DNA of 64,000 nt, taken from positions 1 to 64,000 of the forward strand of contig NZ_PJRR01000015.1 of NCBI RefSeq assembly GCF_002858865.1, in the 5' to 3' direction. Source of the DNA: Caulobacter vibrioides. GTDB taxonomy: Bacteria; Pseudomonadota; Alphaproteobacteria; Caulobacterales; Caulobacteraceae. The notes below the pieces were generated by a model that made no database searches, had not been told where the DNA came from, and worked only from the letters and a program-made list of their open reading frames with translations. Shown here piece after piece: positions 33,628-41,792 of the stretch (position 1 is its first letter; every line of letters begins with the position of its first letter). The position numbers were made by a program, and so were the translations under genes.

Positions 33628-34098
33628 TCACCACATCGGATCGGTCTCATCCCCATGCAGCGCCTCGGCGATGCGCTTGCGGGTGGCCTTCGTCGTCTCC
33701 TCGGGCAGGTCGTGGGGATCAAACCAGCCGACCGCGTGGATCTCGCCCGCCGCGTTCGACGGACAGGGCTCCCAGGCGTCGACGCGATAGAGCAGCACGT
33801 GGTCGCCCGGATGCAGCACCTCGTTGCTGTGGGCTGAAACCAGGCGCGGGCGCGAGAGGGCGCGGATCCCGGCCTCCTCGGCCAGTTCGCGGATCACGGC
33901 GGTCTCGGCCGTCTCGCCGCGCTCGACCCCGCCGCCGGGCAGGTACCAGCCCTTGACGTAGGTGTGCTGGATGAGAAGGACCTTGCCGTCCGCGTCGGTG
34001 ACCACGGCCCGCACCCCCAGCGTCAGACCGCGCGCCAGGCGGAACCAGGCATAGACCAGCGGGCGGGTGAACGGTTCGATGCGGCGACGCCAGAGCAT
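33628..34098 (-). CDS. Nudix hydrolase
   Basis: A 156-residue Nudix-fold protein: VRAVVTDADGKVLLIQHTYV, then the Nudix box GGGVERGETAETAVIRELAEEAG, shortened here at about 20 residues and matching G-x5-E-x7-RE-x2-EE-x-G. The start is uncertain: ATG 34098 gives a normal N-terminus, whereas longer starts run into a family A repeat. The gene is flanked on both sides by family A repeats in the same orientation. Substrate is unknown; the family hydrolyses nucleoside diphosphate-linked compounds. Confidence 0.85.
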   Translation of the reverse strand: MLWRRRIEPFTRPLVYAWFRLARGLTLGVRAVVTDADGKVLLIQHTYVKGWYLPGGGVERGETAETAVIRELAEEAGIRALSRPRLVSAHSNEVLHPGDHVLLYRVDAWEPCPSNAAGEIHAVGWFDPHDLPEETTKATRKRIAEALHGDETDPMW

Positions 34099-34128
34099 GG
34101 GGAGGTTTAAATCCTGCCTCAGACCCCA

Positions 34129-34242
34129 TGTCATCCCGGAAGCCTCGGAGAGGCTGTCCGGGACCCAGGGGCGGCTCGCACGGCGCTCTGTCACCCCCTG
34201 GGTCCCGGCGCTCCGCGCTTCGCGCTACGGCCGGGATGACAC
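34129..34242 (+). repeat. Family A repeat, copy 3
   Basis: GTCATCCCGGAAGCCTCGGA ... TCCGGGACCCAGGGG ... CCCTGGGTCCCGG ... CCGGGATGAC. It lies between the divergent Nudix gene and the folate-type SDR unit and contains no promoter that I can see. Confidence 0.88.
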
Positions 34243-34331
34243 CGGGGAGAAATACGCAGCCGCCCGTGCTTGCGAACAGCGGCCTGCGCCTTTAAAGGCC
34301 AAGCGATCACATTCTCTATCGGAGCCGCGCC

Positions 34332-34412
34332 ATGATCGCGATCGGTATCATCGCCCTCTTCCTGGCCGTCATCATGGGCCTGAACCTGACCGAGTTCGGC
34401 CGCATCGACTAA
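34332..34412 (+). CDS. 26-residue single-pass membrane microprotein
   Basis: ATG 34332 opens MIAIGIIALFLAVIMGLNLT, then EFGRID and a stop. One hydrophobic helix followed by a short charged tail fits a membrane microprotein. Its stop is one base before the SDR start, so it is likely translated first in that mRNA. Codon choice agrees with the genome. I know of no function; it might be a leader, but the membrane segment and tight spacing suggest a real small protein. Confidence 0.6.
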   Translation: MIAIGIIALFLAVIMGLNLTEFGRID

Positions 34413-34413
34413 G

Positions 34414-35166
34414 ATGACTTCGCGCGGCGCGGCCCTGGTCACCGGCGCGGGACGCCGGATCGGCCAGGTCCTGGCTCTTGAAGCCGCGCGCGCCGGCTAC
34501 GACGTCGCCATCCACTACCGCGCCTCGGCCGACGAGGCCGAGGCCACCGCGCGCGCCGTCCAGGATCTGGGCCGCCGCGCCCTGCTCGTCCGCGCCGACC
34601 TTTCGGACGAGGAAGAGACCCGCAGCCTGGTCGCCCAGGCCGCGTCGCTGGGTCCCCTGACCCTGCTGATCAACAACGCCTCGGCCTTCGAGGACGACCG
34701 CGTCGGCGGCTTGTCGCGGGCCAGCTGGGACCGCCACCTCGAGACCAATCTGCGCGCCCCGATCGTGCTGGCCGAGGCGATGGCGGGGGCCCTGCCGGAC
34801 GAGCGTCAGGGGCTGGTCGTCAATCTGATCGACCAGCGCGTCTGGCGGCCCAATCCGCAGTTCTTCAGCTACACGCTCAGCAAGGCGGGCCTGTGGTGGG
34901 CCACCCAGACCCTGGCCCAGGCCCTGGCCCCGCGCATCCGCGTCAACGCCATCGGTCCGGGTCCGACCCTGCCCTCGGTGCACCAGGCGCCGGGCGAGTT
35001 CGAGGCCGAGGCGGCCGGGGTGCTGTTGCAGCGACGCGCCAGCCCCGAGGAGGTCGCCGCCGCCTTGCGCTATCTGATTGACGCGTCCTCGGTCACGGGA
35101 CAGATGATCGCCGTGGACGGCGGCCAGCACCTGGGCTGGAAGACGCCGGATATTGTTGCTCCCTAG
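34414..35166 (+). CDS. SDR family oxidoreductase, pteridine-reductase/FolM-like
   Basis: A 250-residue classical SDR. The cofactor motif VTGAGRRIGQVLALEAA has paired Arg after Gly, as in NADPH-using pteridine reductases, and LINNASAFEDD and the catalytic YTLSKAGLWW follow. Adjacency to folB suggests a role in reduced pterin or folate supply, as for FolM. The stop codon TAG at 35164-35166 is the first three bases of a TAGAGCC hairpin repeat. Substrate is inferred from context. Confidence 0.88.
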   Translation: MTSRGAALVTGAGRRIGQVLALEAARAGYDVAIHYRASADEAEATARAVQDLGRRALLVRADLSDEEETRSLVAQAASLGPLTLLINNASAFEDDRVGGLSRASWDRHLETNLRAPIVLAEAMAGALPDERQGLVVNLIDQRVWRPNPQFFSYTLSKAGLWWATQTLAQALAPRIRVNAIGPGPTLPSVHQAPGEFEAEAAGVLLQRRASPEEVAAALRYLIDASSVTGQMIAVDGGQHLGWKTPDIVAP

Positions 35167-35189
35167 AGCCTGCTTGGAACAACAGGCTC
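35164..35189. repeat. Short TAGAGCC-type hairpin overlapping the SDR stop
   Basis: TAGAGCCTG-C-TTG pairs with CAA-CAGGCTC around GAA, with a single bulged C on the left. The outer bases match those at 27125 and 63543. The left arm begins with the SDR stop codon. Confidence 0.65.
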
Positions 35190-35215
35190 GACCAAGTTGA
35201 AAGAAAGGCCGCGCC

Positions 35216-35620
35216 TTGGCCGCTTCGCCCCTCGCCGACACCGCGCCCGCCGCCGACATCGCCCGCATCATCGTGACCAAGGTCTTCGTGCGCGGCCTCA
35301 AGGTCGACGCCCAGATCGGCGTCTATGACCACGAGCACGGCCGGCTGCAGCCGCTGGTCGTCGATGTCGAGCTGGACGTCGCCGCCAGCCACTGCGAGCG
35401 CCTGGGCGACACGGTCAATTACGAGATGGTCGGCGAGGCCGCCCGCGCCCTCGTCGCCGAGGGCCATATCGATCTGGTCGAGACCTTCGCCGAGCGCCTG
35501 GCCCAGGCCTGCTTCGCCGATCCGCGCGTCACCCGCGCCCGCGTGCGGGTGGAAAAGCCCCTGGCCCTGGCCCCGCACGCCGCCGCCGCCGGCGTCGAGA
35601 TCACCGCCGTCCGCGCGTGA
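35216..35620 (+). CDS. folB: Dihydroneopterin aldolase
   Basis: A 134-residue FolB-type enzyme that cleaves dihydroneopterin to 6-hydroxymethyl-dihydropterin in folate synthesis. The start motif VFVRGLKVDAQIGVYDHEHG and the late VRVEKPLALAPHA with its conserved Lys match the family. No ATG fits; TTG 35216 with GAAAGG upstream is the best start and GTG 35273 would truncate the fold. Its end overlaps the next gene by four bases (GTGA). Confidence 0.88.
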   Translation: MAASPLADTAPAADIARIIVTKVFVRGLKVDAQIGVYDHEHGRLQPLVVDVELDVAASHCERLGDTVNYEMVGEAARALVAEGHIDLVETFAERLAQACFADPRVTRARVRVEKPLALAPHAAAAGVEITAVRA

Positions 35621-36168
35621 CCATGATCACCTTCAGCGCCCGGCTCGCCCCGTTCCAGCCCGAAACGGTCTGGACCCTGGAGGCCGGGACGCTGATCGAG
35701 ACGCGCGGCAGGATCGAGCGCCGCTTTCCGCTGTCGTCCCTGACCCGCTACAGCCTGTCGCTGGCCCCGGACGGGCGTCGGCGGGTGCTGCTGGTCGTGT
35801 TCGGACGGCGGAGGCTGCTGATCCCGTCGCAGAGCTATGTCGGCCCCGGACGGTTCGAGGACCGACTGGCCGCCTTCTCGGTTCTGGCGCGCGCCCTTGC
35901 GGCCGTGGGTGCGGACCTGTCGCCGCGCGCGCGCTTTGGCCTGGCGCGGCTGGAGGCCAGGACGGCCCTGACCTTCGTCATGGGCCTGTTGGCCTTCGGC
36001 GCGGCCTCGACCCTGCTGTTCTCGCTGACCGCCGGCATGGTCGCGGTGGGTGTTGACCTGGCCGCGCGCATGGCCTTCGTCCTGATCCTGATGGTCGCGG
36101 CCTTGCCCTGGCTGGCGCGTCCGGCCGACTTCGACCCGCGCGATCCGCCCGCCGATCTGTTGCCCTGA
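35617..36168 (+). CDS. Unrecognised membrane protein after folB
   Basis: A 183-residue protein. An N-terminal soluble part of about 110 residues contains ETRGRIERRFPLSSLTRYSL and VVFGRRRLLIPSQSY, PH-like in pattern but not assignable. It is followed by two hydrophobic segments (ALTFVMGLLAFGAASTLLF; MAFVLILMVAALPWLA). GTG 35617 overlaps the folB stop; ATG 35623 is also possible. It is coupled to folB, yet nothing shows a folate role. Function unknown. Confidence 0.7.
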   Translation: MTMITFSARLAPFQPETVWTLEAGTLIETRGRIERRFPLSSLTRYSLSLAPDGRRRVLLVVFGRRRLLIPSQSYVGPGRFEDRLAAFSVLARALAAVGADLSPRARFGLARLEARTALTFVMGLLAFGAASTLLFSLTAGMVAVGVDLAARMAFVLILMVAALPWLARPADFDPRDPPADLLP

Positions 36169-36171
36169 AAC

Positions 36172-36212
36172 AGAAAAGAGCGCCCCGACCTTGCGGCCGG
36201 AGCGCTCCTTCT
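36172..36212 (-). terminator. Terminator between membrane protein and fasciclin gene
   Basis: AGCGCCCCGACC pairs with GGCCGGAGCGCT around TTGC. On the minus strand a TTTTCTGTTT tract follows. It ends the fasciclin gene and may also act on the plus strand. Confidence 0.8.
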
Positions 36213-36232
36213 GGGAGACCTGAAAGGGCCTA

Positions 36233-36769
36233 TCAGCGCGGCATCAGCACGCTGTCGATGACGTGGATGACGCCGTTGCTGGCGGCCACGTCGGTGGCGG
36301 TGACGGCGCTCTTGCCGCCCTTTTCGTCAGTGATCACGACCTTGCCGCCGCTGATCGCCGCCTTGAACTGGCAGCCGCCGACGGTGTTGATCGTGTAGCT
36401 GCCGCCGTGCTTCTGGATCGCGTCGGTCAGGGTCTTGGCCGTCACCTTACCGGCCACGACGTGGCAGGTCAGGATCTTGCTCAGGGTGGCCTTGTTCTCC
36501 GGCTTCACCAGGGTCTGCACCGTACCGGGCGGCAGCTTGGCGAAGGCGGCGTTGGTCGGGGCGAAGACCGTGAACGGACCGGCGCCCGACAGGGTGCCGA
36601 CCAGGTCGGCGGCCGTCACGGCGGTCACCAGGGTCGAGAAGTCCGCATTGCCGGCGGCCACGCCGACGATGTTCTGCTTGGCGCCGTGGTGTTCGGCGAG
36701 GGCGGGACCGGCCACGGCGGCGGCGGCCAGGGCCAGCACGGCGGCCCGGCGTTGCATCGAACGCATCAT
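36233..36769 (-). CDS. Secreted fasciclin (FAS1) domain protein
   Basis: A 178-residue exported protein. The signal peptide ends about residue 25 (AGPALAEHHGA) and is followed by one FAS1 domain: LVGTLSGAGPFTVFAPTNAA, then TLVKPENKATLSKILTCHV, ending GVIHVIDSVLMP. FAS1 domains mediate surface or matrix contact. GGAAGG precedes the two adjacent start codons, of which the first is chosen. It is monocistronic with its own terminator. Confidence 0.93.
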   Translation of the reverse strand: MMRSMQRRAAVLALAAAAVAGPALAEHHGAKQNIVGVAAGNADFSTLVTAVTAADLVGTLSGAGPFTVFAPTNAAFAKLPPGTVQTLVKPENKATLSKILTCHVVAGKVTAKTLTDAIQKHGGSYTINTVGGCQFKAAISGGKVVITDEKGGKSAVTATDVAASNGVIHVIDSVLMPR

Positions 36770-37003
36770 TGTCTGAAACCTTCCATCAAGTCTTCGGGTT
36801 GGGGGATCTGAAGAGGTCGACGGCGCGCGGTCTGATGATGATTACGGCCCGGCGTCGGCGCCGGATCGATCCGAGGAGATGACTTTTTTGTAAGGTCCGG
36901 CGGACGCGCCCAACGTGACATCGCCTTCATGACGCCACCTTCATTTGCATCACGGCCTGATCAGCGCGACGATCTGGATAACAAGACTATTCCAGGCTCA
37001 ACC

Positions 37004-37375
37004 GTGACCGACCCCACCCCAGACACCGCCGTCCCGCCGACGCTGCAGGACGACAAGGCCCTGCCCATCGCGATCTACGCCCTGCACATCGGCGGCGCCG
37101 TGACCGGCGGCTTCACCTGCCTGATCGCCGCCATCCTGGCCCATATCAGCCGCAAGGGCGCGCCCGACTGGCTGGCCAGCCACTATGAATTCCAGATCCG
37201 CACCTTCTGGCTGGCGCTGCTGTTCAGCCTGATCTCGCTTCTGCTGACCGCAGTCGGGATCGGTGTCGTGATGCTGGTCGCGGTCGGCCTCTGGGTCATC
37301 GTCCGCGCCGTCGTCGGCCTTTCGCACCTGCTGAAGGGCCAACCCTATCCCACGCCCAAGAACTGGATGCTCTAA
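37004..37375 (+). CDS. DUF4870 membrane protein, copy 1
   Basis: A 123-residue membrane protein with about three segments (LPIAIYALHIGGAVTGGFTC; FWLALLFSLISLLLTAVGIG). The DUF4870 pattern SHYEFQIRTFWLAL and the late HLLKGQPYPTPKNWML are present. GTG 37004 gives an N-terminus that aligns with the next gene (TDPTPDTAVPP against SDTAVAPRAEED); ATG 36929 would add a non-matching stretch. It is a tandem duplicate of 37379-37777, three bases apart. Function unknown. Confidence 0.85.
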   Translation: MTDPTPDTAVPPTLQDDKALPIAIYALHIGGAVTGGFTCLIAAILAHISRKGAPDWLASHYEFQIRTFWLALLFSLISLLLTAVGIGVVMLVAVGLWVIVRAVVGLSHLLKGQPYPTPKNWML

Positions 37376-37378
37376 GCC

Positions 37379-37777
37379 ATGTCCGACACCGCCGTCGCCC
37401 CTCGCGCCGAGGAAGACAAGATCCTGCCCGCCGTGGTCTACGGCCTCTATCTGCTGGGCTTCACCAATGGCCTGACCTTCTTCGTCGGCCTGATCGTGGC
37501 CTATGTGAACCGCGACGCCGCAGGCCCGATCAACGCCAGCCACTACACCTTCGCCATTCGGACCTTCTGGCTGGCCATCGCCTGGTTCCTGATCGGCCTG
37601 CTGCTGACGATCTTTGGCGCGCCGCTGAGCCTGCTGCTGGTGGGCATCCCCGTGCTGTTGGCCGGGATTGCGATCATGGGCGCCGTTGGCGTCTGGTTCG
37701 TGGTTCGCTGCGTGCTGGGAATCTACTATCTCGTCCGCGGCGAGGCGTATCCGCGCCCGCGTAGCTGGTTGATTTAG
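37379..37777 (+). CDS. DUF4870 membrane protein, copy 2
   Basis: A 132-residue paralogue of the previous gene. SHYTFAIRTFWLAIAWFLIG parallels SHYEFQIRTFWLALLFSLIS of copy 1, and YLVRGEAYPRPRSWLI parallels HLLKGQPYPTPKNWML. It has three to four membrane segments. The three-base spacing indicates one mRNA and perhaps a hetero-oligomer. Confidence 0.87.
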   Translation: MSDTAVAPRAEEDKILPAVVYGLYLLGFTNGLTFFVGLIVAYVNRDAAGPINASHYTFAIRTFWLAIAWFLIGLLLTIFGAPLSLLLVGIPVLLAGIAIMGAVGVWFVVRCVLGIYYLVRGEAYPRPRSWLI

Positions 37778-37929
37778 AGGCGCCGCCTCCGTCCGGCGCC
37801 CGTCTACGGATCATTCCGGCGGCTCCCTTCCCCTGTCAGTTGAGACGGCTCGACGGGGTCGGGGCCGCCGGATGACTAGTGCGGCCTGGCGGAGGGACGC
37901 CCGTGGTGGGCGAACGTCTGGGGGACGCG

Positions 37930-38889
37930 ATGTTGGCGCGACTGGTTGGGATCATCTTGGGGCTGATCCTGGCGTCGTCGGGATACGTGGTGGCGGGCTG
38001 GGGCTCGCTGGGGACATGGGCCACGACTCTCGACCTTGGTCCGTTTGAACCGCATCGACCCGCCGTCGGCGTGGCGGCGGCGATCGTGGGCGGGGTGCTC
38101 ATCGTCGCCGCCCTGCTTCCCCGCCCAAAACGCAAGCCGCGCAAGACAGCGCCCGCGCCCCTGGGGCTGGAGCTTCCTGACGAGGCCGCGCCCAGCGCCA
38201 GCCCCGTCGCCGCCGCCGCCGCACCCGCCGCGCCTGTGGCGACCCCCGTATCCCACACCGCGCCTGCGGCGCCCGCCGCAGCGCCCGTCGCACCGCCCCG
38301 CACCTTCGCCGAGATGCGCGCGCGCCTGATCACACTGAGCCGGGAAGATTCCTGGGGCGAGTGCGCGCGGCTGCTGGCCGCCATGAAGCGGGCCGCCCAT
38401 ACCGACGAGGAACTGGCGATCGTCCATCGCGATCTGGGCGATTTCGCCCGCGCCCAGGGCCAGTTGGACGAGGCCGGCGAGGCCTATGAGACGGCGGTGG
38501 CCTATGCCCGCCAGGTGCGCCAGACCCGTCCGACCGACGCCAGCACCGACCTCCTGGCCGGCGCGCTGTCGGGCGTCGGTGATGTCGCCGAGGCCGAAGG
38601 ACGGCTGGATGCAGCGCTTTCGGCCTTCGAGGAGGCTCTGGCCCTGCGCCGGTCGCGCGGCGCGCGCGAGGCGAACGACCCCAACGCCCAAAGGGCCCTG
38701 TCGGTGAACCTGGAGCGCCTGGCCGACCTGCGCGAGGATCGCGGCCATCGCATGCGCGCGCTCGATCTCTATCGCGAGAGCTACGACATCGCCGGTCGCC
38801 TGGCGGCCGCCGATCCGGCCCGCTTTGGTCCAGACCTCGCGGCGACCCGCGCGCGGCTCAGCGAGCTGGAAGCCCGCATCTCGACCTGA
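37930..38889 (+). CDS. Membrane-anchored TPR-like protein
   Basis: A 319-residue protein with two N-terminal membrane segments (LARLVGIILGLILASSGYVV; AVGVAAAIVGGVLIVAALLP), an Ala/Pro-rich linker at about 70-125, and a helical TPR-like domain (LGDFARAQGQLDEAGEAYET; AEGRLDAALSAFEEALALRR; RMRALDLYRESYDIAGRLA). ATG 37930 has GGGGGA upstream; a GTG at 37879 would add a non-hydrophobic stretch. It is probably a scaffold; no enzymatic motif is seen. Confidence 0.82.
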   Translation: MLARLVGIILGLILASSGYVVAGWGSLGTWATTLDLGPFEPHRPAVGVAAAIVGGVLIVAALLPRPKRKPRKTAPAPLGLELPDEAAPSASPVAAAAAPAAPVATPVSHTAPAAPAAAPVAPPRTFAEMRARLITLSREDSWGECARLLAAMKRAAHTDEELAIVHRDLGDFARAQGQLDEAGEAYETAVAYARQVRQTRPTDASTDLLAGALSGVGDVAEAEGRLDAALSAFEEALALRRSRGAREANDPNAQRALSVNLERLADLREDRGHRMRALDLYRESYDIAGRLAAADPARFGPDLAATRARLSELEARIST

Positions 38890-38922
38890 CGAAAAGTCGA
38901 GCGCCGGCAAAGACTAGACCTC

Positions 38923-39037
38923 TCGTCATCCCGGAAGCCTCGGAGAGGCTATCCGGGACCCAGGGGCCGGCGCATTGCGGTCGCCCCTGGGTCCCGGCGC
39001 TACAGCCCGCTACGCGGTCTTCCGGCCGGGATGACGA
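38923..39037 (+). repeat. Family A repeat, copy 4
   Basis: CGTCATCCCGGAAGCCTCGG ... TCCGGGACCCAGGGG ... CCCCTGGGTCCCGG ... CCGGGATGACG, in the gap between a plus-strand and a minus-strand gene (convergent). The right side hairpin region reads CGCTACAGCCCGCTACGCGG. Confidence 0.88.
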
Positions 39038-39070
39038 AAGAAAATGGTTTCAGCTGATTGAGCAGGGGCC

Positions 39071-39790
39071 CTATCGCCCGGCTTCCTGCGCGAGGAACCG
39101 CCGGATCCAGTCCGCCATCCGCGCCCGGTCATTGGGACTATCCAGGCTGGCGATCGCCGCATCGGCCTGCGGATCGGTGTAACGCGTCCCGCGCCGCGCC
39201 TCGATCAGGGCCTTGGCGTAGTCGGGCGCGAACTCCGGGTGGAACTGCATCGAGATCGCCGGCGCGTCGTCATAGGCCAGGATGCCGTAGGGCGTGAACG
39301 CGCTGCCGGCCAGAACCCGCGCCGTGGGCGGCAGGTCCACGACCTGGTCCTGGTGCGAGCCCGGCACGGCGACCTCTGCGGCGTCATCCATCCAGACGGC
39401 GCGCTCGGCGACCGCGTAGGCCTGCAGGCCCACGCCCCAGCCCTTGGGCGACTTCTCGACCTTGCCGCCGAACGCCTCGGCCATGATCTGATGGCCAAAA
39501 CAGACCCCGACCAAGGGGGTCTCGCCCCGAGCCGACCGCAAGAAGGCCTTCAGCGGCTCGATCCAGGGCAGCGGATCATAGACCCCCGCCGAGGAGCCGG
39601 TAATCACATAGGCGTCGTTCTCGGCCGGATGCGCCGGCAGCTCGCCGCGTTGGACGTCGTAGGCGCGGTAGGCGTGGCCATCGCCCAGCAGGGTCTCGAA
39701 CATCGATCCATAGCCGCCATAGGTCGCCTTCAGCGGGCCCGGCGGCTCGCCCGTTTCCAGCAGGCCGATCTTCAAGACGCGCGTCGCCAC
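39071..39790 (-). CDS. Class I glutamine amidotransferase-like protein
   Basis: A 239-residue GATase1-fold protein. The nucleophile Cys is in VGVCFGHQIMAEAF, the His-Glu pair in MQFHPEFAPDY. The family of free-standing GMP-synthase-like amidotransferases includes gamma-glutamyl peptidases. GTG 39790 (MATRVLKIGLLETG) follows the CCA-type gene by five bases, so the two are cotranscribed. The donor/acceptor system is unknown. Confidence 0.9.
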   Translation of the reverse strand: MATRVLKIGLLETGEPPGPLKATYGGYGSMFETLLGDGHAYRAYDVQRGELPAHPAENDAYVITGSSAGVYDPLPWIEPLKAFLRSARGETPLVGVCFGHQIMAEAFGGKVEKSPKGWGVGLQAYAVAERAVWMDDAAEVAVPGSHQDQVVDLPPTARVLAGSAFTPYGILAYDDAPAISMQFHPEFAPDYAKALIEARRGTRYTDPQADAAIASLDSPNDRARMADWIRRFLAQEAGR

Positions 39791-39795
39791 GGCGA

Positions 39796-41067
39796 TCAGT
39801 AGACCATGCCCTGGGCGACGGCCTTCAGGCGCTCGATGGCGCTGAACTTGTCCTCGATGAAGTCCTGGTCGATCCACCAGAGCTCGATCTCGCGCATGAC
39901 CTCGCCGACCATCGGCCCCTTGGGCACGCCGGCCTTCATCACCTCCTCGCCCGACAGCGGGAAGGCCGGCGGGTTCCAGGTCTCGGCCAGGGCCAGCAGG
40001 GCGCGCCACTGGGGCGCGGTGGAGTCACGGCCAGAGCCGGCCCAGGCCAGCTTGATCCGATCGCAGAAGGTGCGGGTCCCCAGGCCATAGACCGCCCGGC
40101 GCGCCTCGCGCGGGCTCATCCACGAGACGACGCGCGGGTTCTTGCCGACGGCCTCGACCAGGCGATCACGGACATTGTTGGGCAGGCGCAGGCGCTCGGC
40201 CAGCTGCTCGGCGACCTTGGGGTCGTCGGGAATCAGCGCCGCCAGGCGCAGGTCGGGGTCGTTCTCGAACAGCTGCTCGGTCTCGATGCCGACCAGGGCC
40301 TCGAAGCGCGCCAGCGACTTCACCGACGGCAGGATCGAGGACAGCACGCTGGTGGCGGCCATCAGACGGAAGGCCGGACGCGGATCGTCCGCCGCCAGCA
40401 TCTTCATCAGCTCCTTCTGAGTGCGCTCGGCCGCGCGGCCCGAGACCATGCCCTTCAGCGCCTTGCACGCCGCCAGGCCCTTCTGGTCCGGCTCGCCCCG
40501 GCCGTACCAGGCCTGGAAGCGGAAGAAGCGCAGGATACGCAGATAGTCCTCGCGGATGCGGGTCATCGGATCGCCGACGAACACCACCCGGCCCTCATGG
40601 GCGTCGCGGATCCCCTCGCCGGTGGGATCATAGACCCGACCGTCCGTATCCGCATAAAGCGCGTTGAAGCGGAAGTCGCGCCGCTCGGCGTCCTGGTTCC
40701 AGTCCTGGGTGAAGGCCACCACCGCCCGGCGGCCGTCGGTCGAGACGTCCTTGCGCAGGGTGGTGATCTCGTAGGGGCGACCGCCCGACACCGCCGTGAT
40801 CGTGCCGTGGTCGACGCCGGTCGGAATGGCGCGCAAGCCTGCCTGCTCCAAAGCGTCGATGACCAGATCGGGCGTCAGGGTCGTGGCGATGTCGATGTCG
40901 TCGACAGGCTTGCCCATCAGCGTGTTGCGCACGCATCCGCCGACGAATCGCGCGCAGCCCGCATAGCCGCGCGCTTCCAGCGCGGCGATGACCGCCTTGG
41001 TCTCCGGAAGCGCGATCCAGGGCGCGTTGCCGATCATTTCACTGCTCAACGCCTGACTCCCACTCAC
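39796..41067 (-). CDS. CCA tRNA nucleotidyltransferase / poly(A) polymerase-type enzyme
   Basis: A class II nucleotidyltransferase of 423 residues (413 if ATG 41037 is used). The head domain has RFVGGCVRNTLMGKPVDDID with the two metal-binding Asp, RRDFRFNALYAD and REDYLRILRFFRF. It adds CCA to tRNA 3' ends or poly(A) to RNA; the two activities are not separable by eye. GTG 41067 has GGAGGGG nine bases before it, the reason for this start. It is followed by the amidotransferase and preceded by the Nudix/DUF1285 pair. Confidence 0.92.
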   Translation of the reverse strand: MSGSQALSSEMIGNAPWIALPETKAVIAALEARGYAGCARFVGGCVRNTLMGKPVDDIDIATTLTPDLVIDALEQAGLRAIPTGVDHGTITAVSGGRPYEITTLRKDVSTDGRRAVVAFTQDWNQDAERRDFRFNALYADTDGRVYDPTGEGIRDAHEGRVVFVGDPMTRIREDYLRILRFFRFQAWYGRGEPDQKGLAACKALKGMVSGRAAERTQKELMKMLAADDPRPAFRLMAATSVLSSILPSVKSLARFEALVGIETEQLFENDPDLRLAALIPDDPKVAEQLAERLRLPNNVRDRLVEAVGKNPRVVSWMSPREARRAVYGLGTRTFCDRIKLAWAGSGRDSTAPQWRALLALAETWNPPAFPLSGEEVMKAGVPKGPMVGEVMREIELWWIDQDFIEDKFSAIERLKAVAQGMVY

Positions 41068-41141
41068 GCGTCCGATCCCCTCCAACGAAGGGGCGACATT
41101 GTTAGGCCACTAGACCCCGGCTTCGCCAGACAAGAAACGCC

Positions 41142-41792
41142 CTATTCGGAGGCGGGTCGTCCGGTTTCGTCGTGGAGGGCCTCGTAGAGCGACCGCAACA
41201 TGCCCGCCGTCGCGCCCCAGATGAACCGATCGTTCCACGGCATGGCGTAGAAATGTCGGCGCGGCCCGCCCGGAACCTCGCGGTGCTGGCGCTGGTGGTT
41301 GGCCGGATCCATCAGGAAATCGAACGGCGTCTCGAAGACGTCGGCGACCTCCTCGGGGCTGGGCGTGAAGGTCGCCTTGGGATCGATGAAGCCCACGACC
41401 GGGGTCACGTGGAAGCCGGTCACGGTCTGGTAGCCGTGCAGCAGTCCCGCCACCGTGACGAGGGCCGGGTCCAGCCCGACCTCCTCCTGCGCCTCGCGCA
41501 GGGCCGTGCCCCAGGGCGTCTCGCCCGGATCGCAGCGGCCGCCCGGGAAGGCGATCTGGCCGGTGTGGCTGCGCAGGGTGTCCGCCCGGCGGGTCAGCAG
41601 AATGGTCGGGCCGTCGTCGTGCTCGACCAGTCCCACCAGCACGGCGGCGGGACGCAGGGCGTGGGGATTGTCGACCTTCAGGCCCGGATTGAGATCGAAG
41701 TCCGAACGCAGCGGGTTGGCCAGGCTCGGATCATAACCCGCGATCGGATGCAGGCGGCTGGTGATCCAGGCGCGGCGCTCTTCGCGAGTCAT
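41142..41792 (-). CDS. Nudix hydrolase, CoA pyrophosphatase type
   Basis: A 216-residue Nudix protein. LLTRRADTLRSHTGQIAFPG is the UPF0035 signature of CoA-diphosphatases (NudL type), and it is followed by a perfect Nudix box (GGRCDPGETPWGTALREAQE, then EVGL). It probably cleaves CoA to phosphopantetheine and ADP. It overlaps the DUF1285 gene by four bases and lies 74 bases before the CCA-type gene. Confidence 0.92.
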   Translation of the reverse strand: MTREERRAWITSRLHPIAGYDPSLANPLRSDFDLNPGLKVDNPHALRPAAVLVGLVEHDDGPTILLTRRADTLRSHTGQIAFPGGRCDPGETPWGTALREAQEEVGLDPALVTVAGLLHGYQTVTGFHVTPVVGFIDPKATFTPSPEEVADVFETPFDFLMDPANHQRQHREVPGGPRRHFYAMPWNDRFIWGATAGMLRSLYEALHDETGRPASE

